64,000 nt of DNA from Mangrovicoccus sp. HB161399. Lineage in GTDB: Bacteria > Pseudomonadota > Alphaproteobacteria > Rhodobacterales > Rhodobacteraceae. A model generated the notes under the pieces. It ran no database searches, was not told where the DNA came from, and worked only from the letters and a program-made list of their open reading frames with translations. Shown here one piece after another: positions 63,908 to 64,000 of the stretch; the first letter of the stretch is position 1; every line of letters starts with the position of its first letter. Made by a program: the position numbers and the translations under genes. The stretch lies in the NCBI RefSeq assembly GCF_013184745.1, contig NZ_JAATVU010000013.1, positions 59,655 through 123,654 of the forward strand, in the 5' to 3' direction.

Positions 63908-64000
63908 TGTTTGATCCCACGGTTTGATGGTGTGATCCTTTCGAAGGAATGGAAGGATGCCCTATGGGACAAGTTCGTCACGGAAGCGCCACGATCCTCT
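63908..64000 (+). mobile_element. Left end of an IS481-like insertion sequence (truncated by window)
   Basis: The less GC-rich stretch from about 63908 (TGTTTGATCCCACGG) looks like an IS end, followed by a transposase start at 63964. The boundary is estimated from the TGT start typical of this family; the other end lies outside the window. Confidence 0.65.
63964..64000 (+). CDS. IS481-family transposase (first 12 codons)
   Basis: The start reads MGQVRHGSATIL, which matches the start of IS481-type transposases (MGQVRHGSAT...) as I remember them. GGAAGGATGCCCT precedes the ATG. The rest is outside the window. Confidence 0.7.
   Translation, partial: MGQVRHGSATIL

Overview
This is a high-GC chromosomal segment whose gene content and order point to an alphaproteobacterium of the Rhodobacteraceae/Roseobacter type. 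The markers are an F0 ATP synthase operon with separate b and b' subunits (atpI-B-E-X-F), MipZ in place of a Min system, an aerobic DMB synthase (BluB), an rpsP-rimM-trmD-rplS ribosomal cluster, VPLPA-CTERM exported proteins and several small alphaproteobacterial families (DUF4170-like, DUF6446-like). Most of the window is housekeeping chromosome. No rRNA, tRNA or CRISPR array was seen. The only clear mobile element is an IS481-like element entering at the right edge.

Layout. 1-2441 (minus strand): a truncated GntR/FadR-type regulator, an OmpA-domain lipoprotein and an Ada-like DNA methyltransferase. 2566-5238 (minus): the F0 operon with a promoter and a terminator. 5383-8951: an ArsR regulator with a perfect palindromic operator, a LysR regulator divergent from a small secreted repeat protein, a frameshifted tandem copy of that gene, and an unknown cytosolic protein. 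9385-15809 (plus): ffh, an acetyltransferase, a 74-aa basic protein, chorismate mutase, rpsP, bluB, a 47-aa membrane protein, rimM, trmD, a lipoprotein, rplS and rpmE, many of them overlapping by ATGA or TGATG. 15937-20532: a transglutaminase-like protease, a VPLPA-CTERM beta-propeller, mipZ and a PfkB kinase. 21023-30763 (minus): glmM, a SleB-type cell wall hydrolase, a PPDK-like protein, glyS (no glyQ in the window), gltS, and two exported or membrane proteins.

31589-46542: priA, cytochrome c', lpxC, bamD, recN, a flavin reductase, a PmbA-like protein, an inositol-phosphatase-family enzyme, a low-GC VPLPA-CTERM gene, waaA and lpxK, so much of this part serves the outer membrane. 46932-52719: a DsbA-like protein and DUF721/DciA-like protein, mutY, an AlkB-type hydroxylase, mnmH and a methyltransferase. 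53061-57159: a three-gene signalling operon (LuxR-type response regulator, FIST-domain sensor, hybrid histidine kinase) that resembles NosP-NahK/ErcS nitric-oxide signalling. Its FIST gene has no ATG/GTG/TTG near its expected start but has a well-placed Shine-Dalgarno before an ATA codon. 57267-64000: an acyltransferase, a lytic-transglycosylase lipoprotein, gatB, a membrane-anchored phage-type N-acetylmuramidase, the divergent ohr/ohrR peroxide pair with two palindromic operators, a two-gene HTTM cassette and the IS end.

Leads I rank highest: the possible AUA start in the FIST sensor and its kinase with a degenerate receiver; the duplicated secreted-repeat gene whose second copy carries compensating frameshifts; the chromosomal membrane-tethered muramidase; and the low-GC patch before the second VPLPA-CTERM gene, with an A13 tract and three direct repeats at 37-38 bp spacing. 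All functions come from reading the sequence without database searches.
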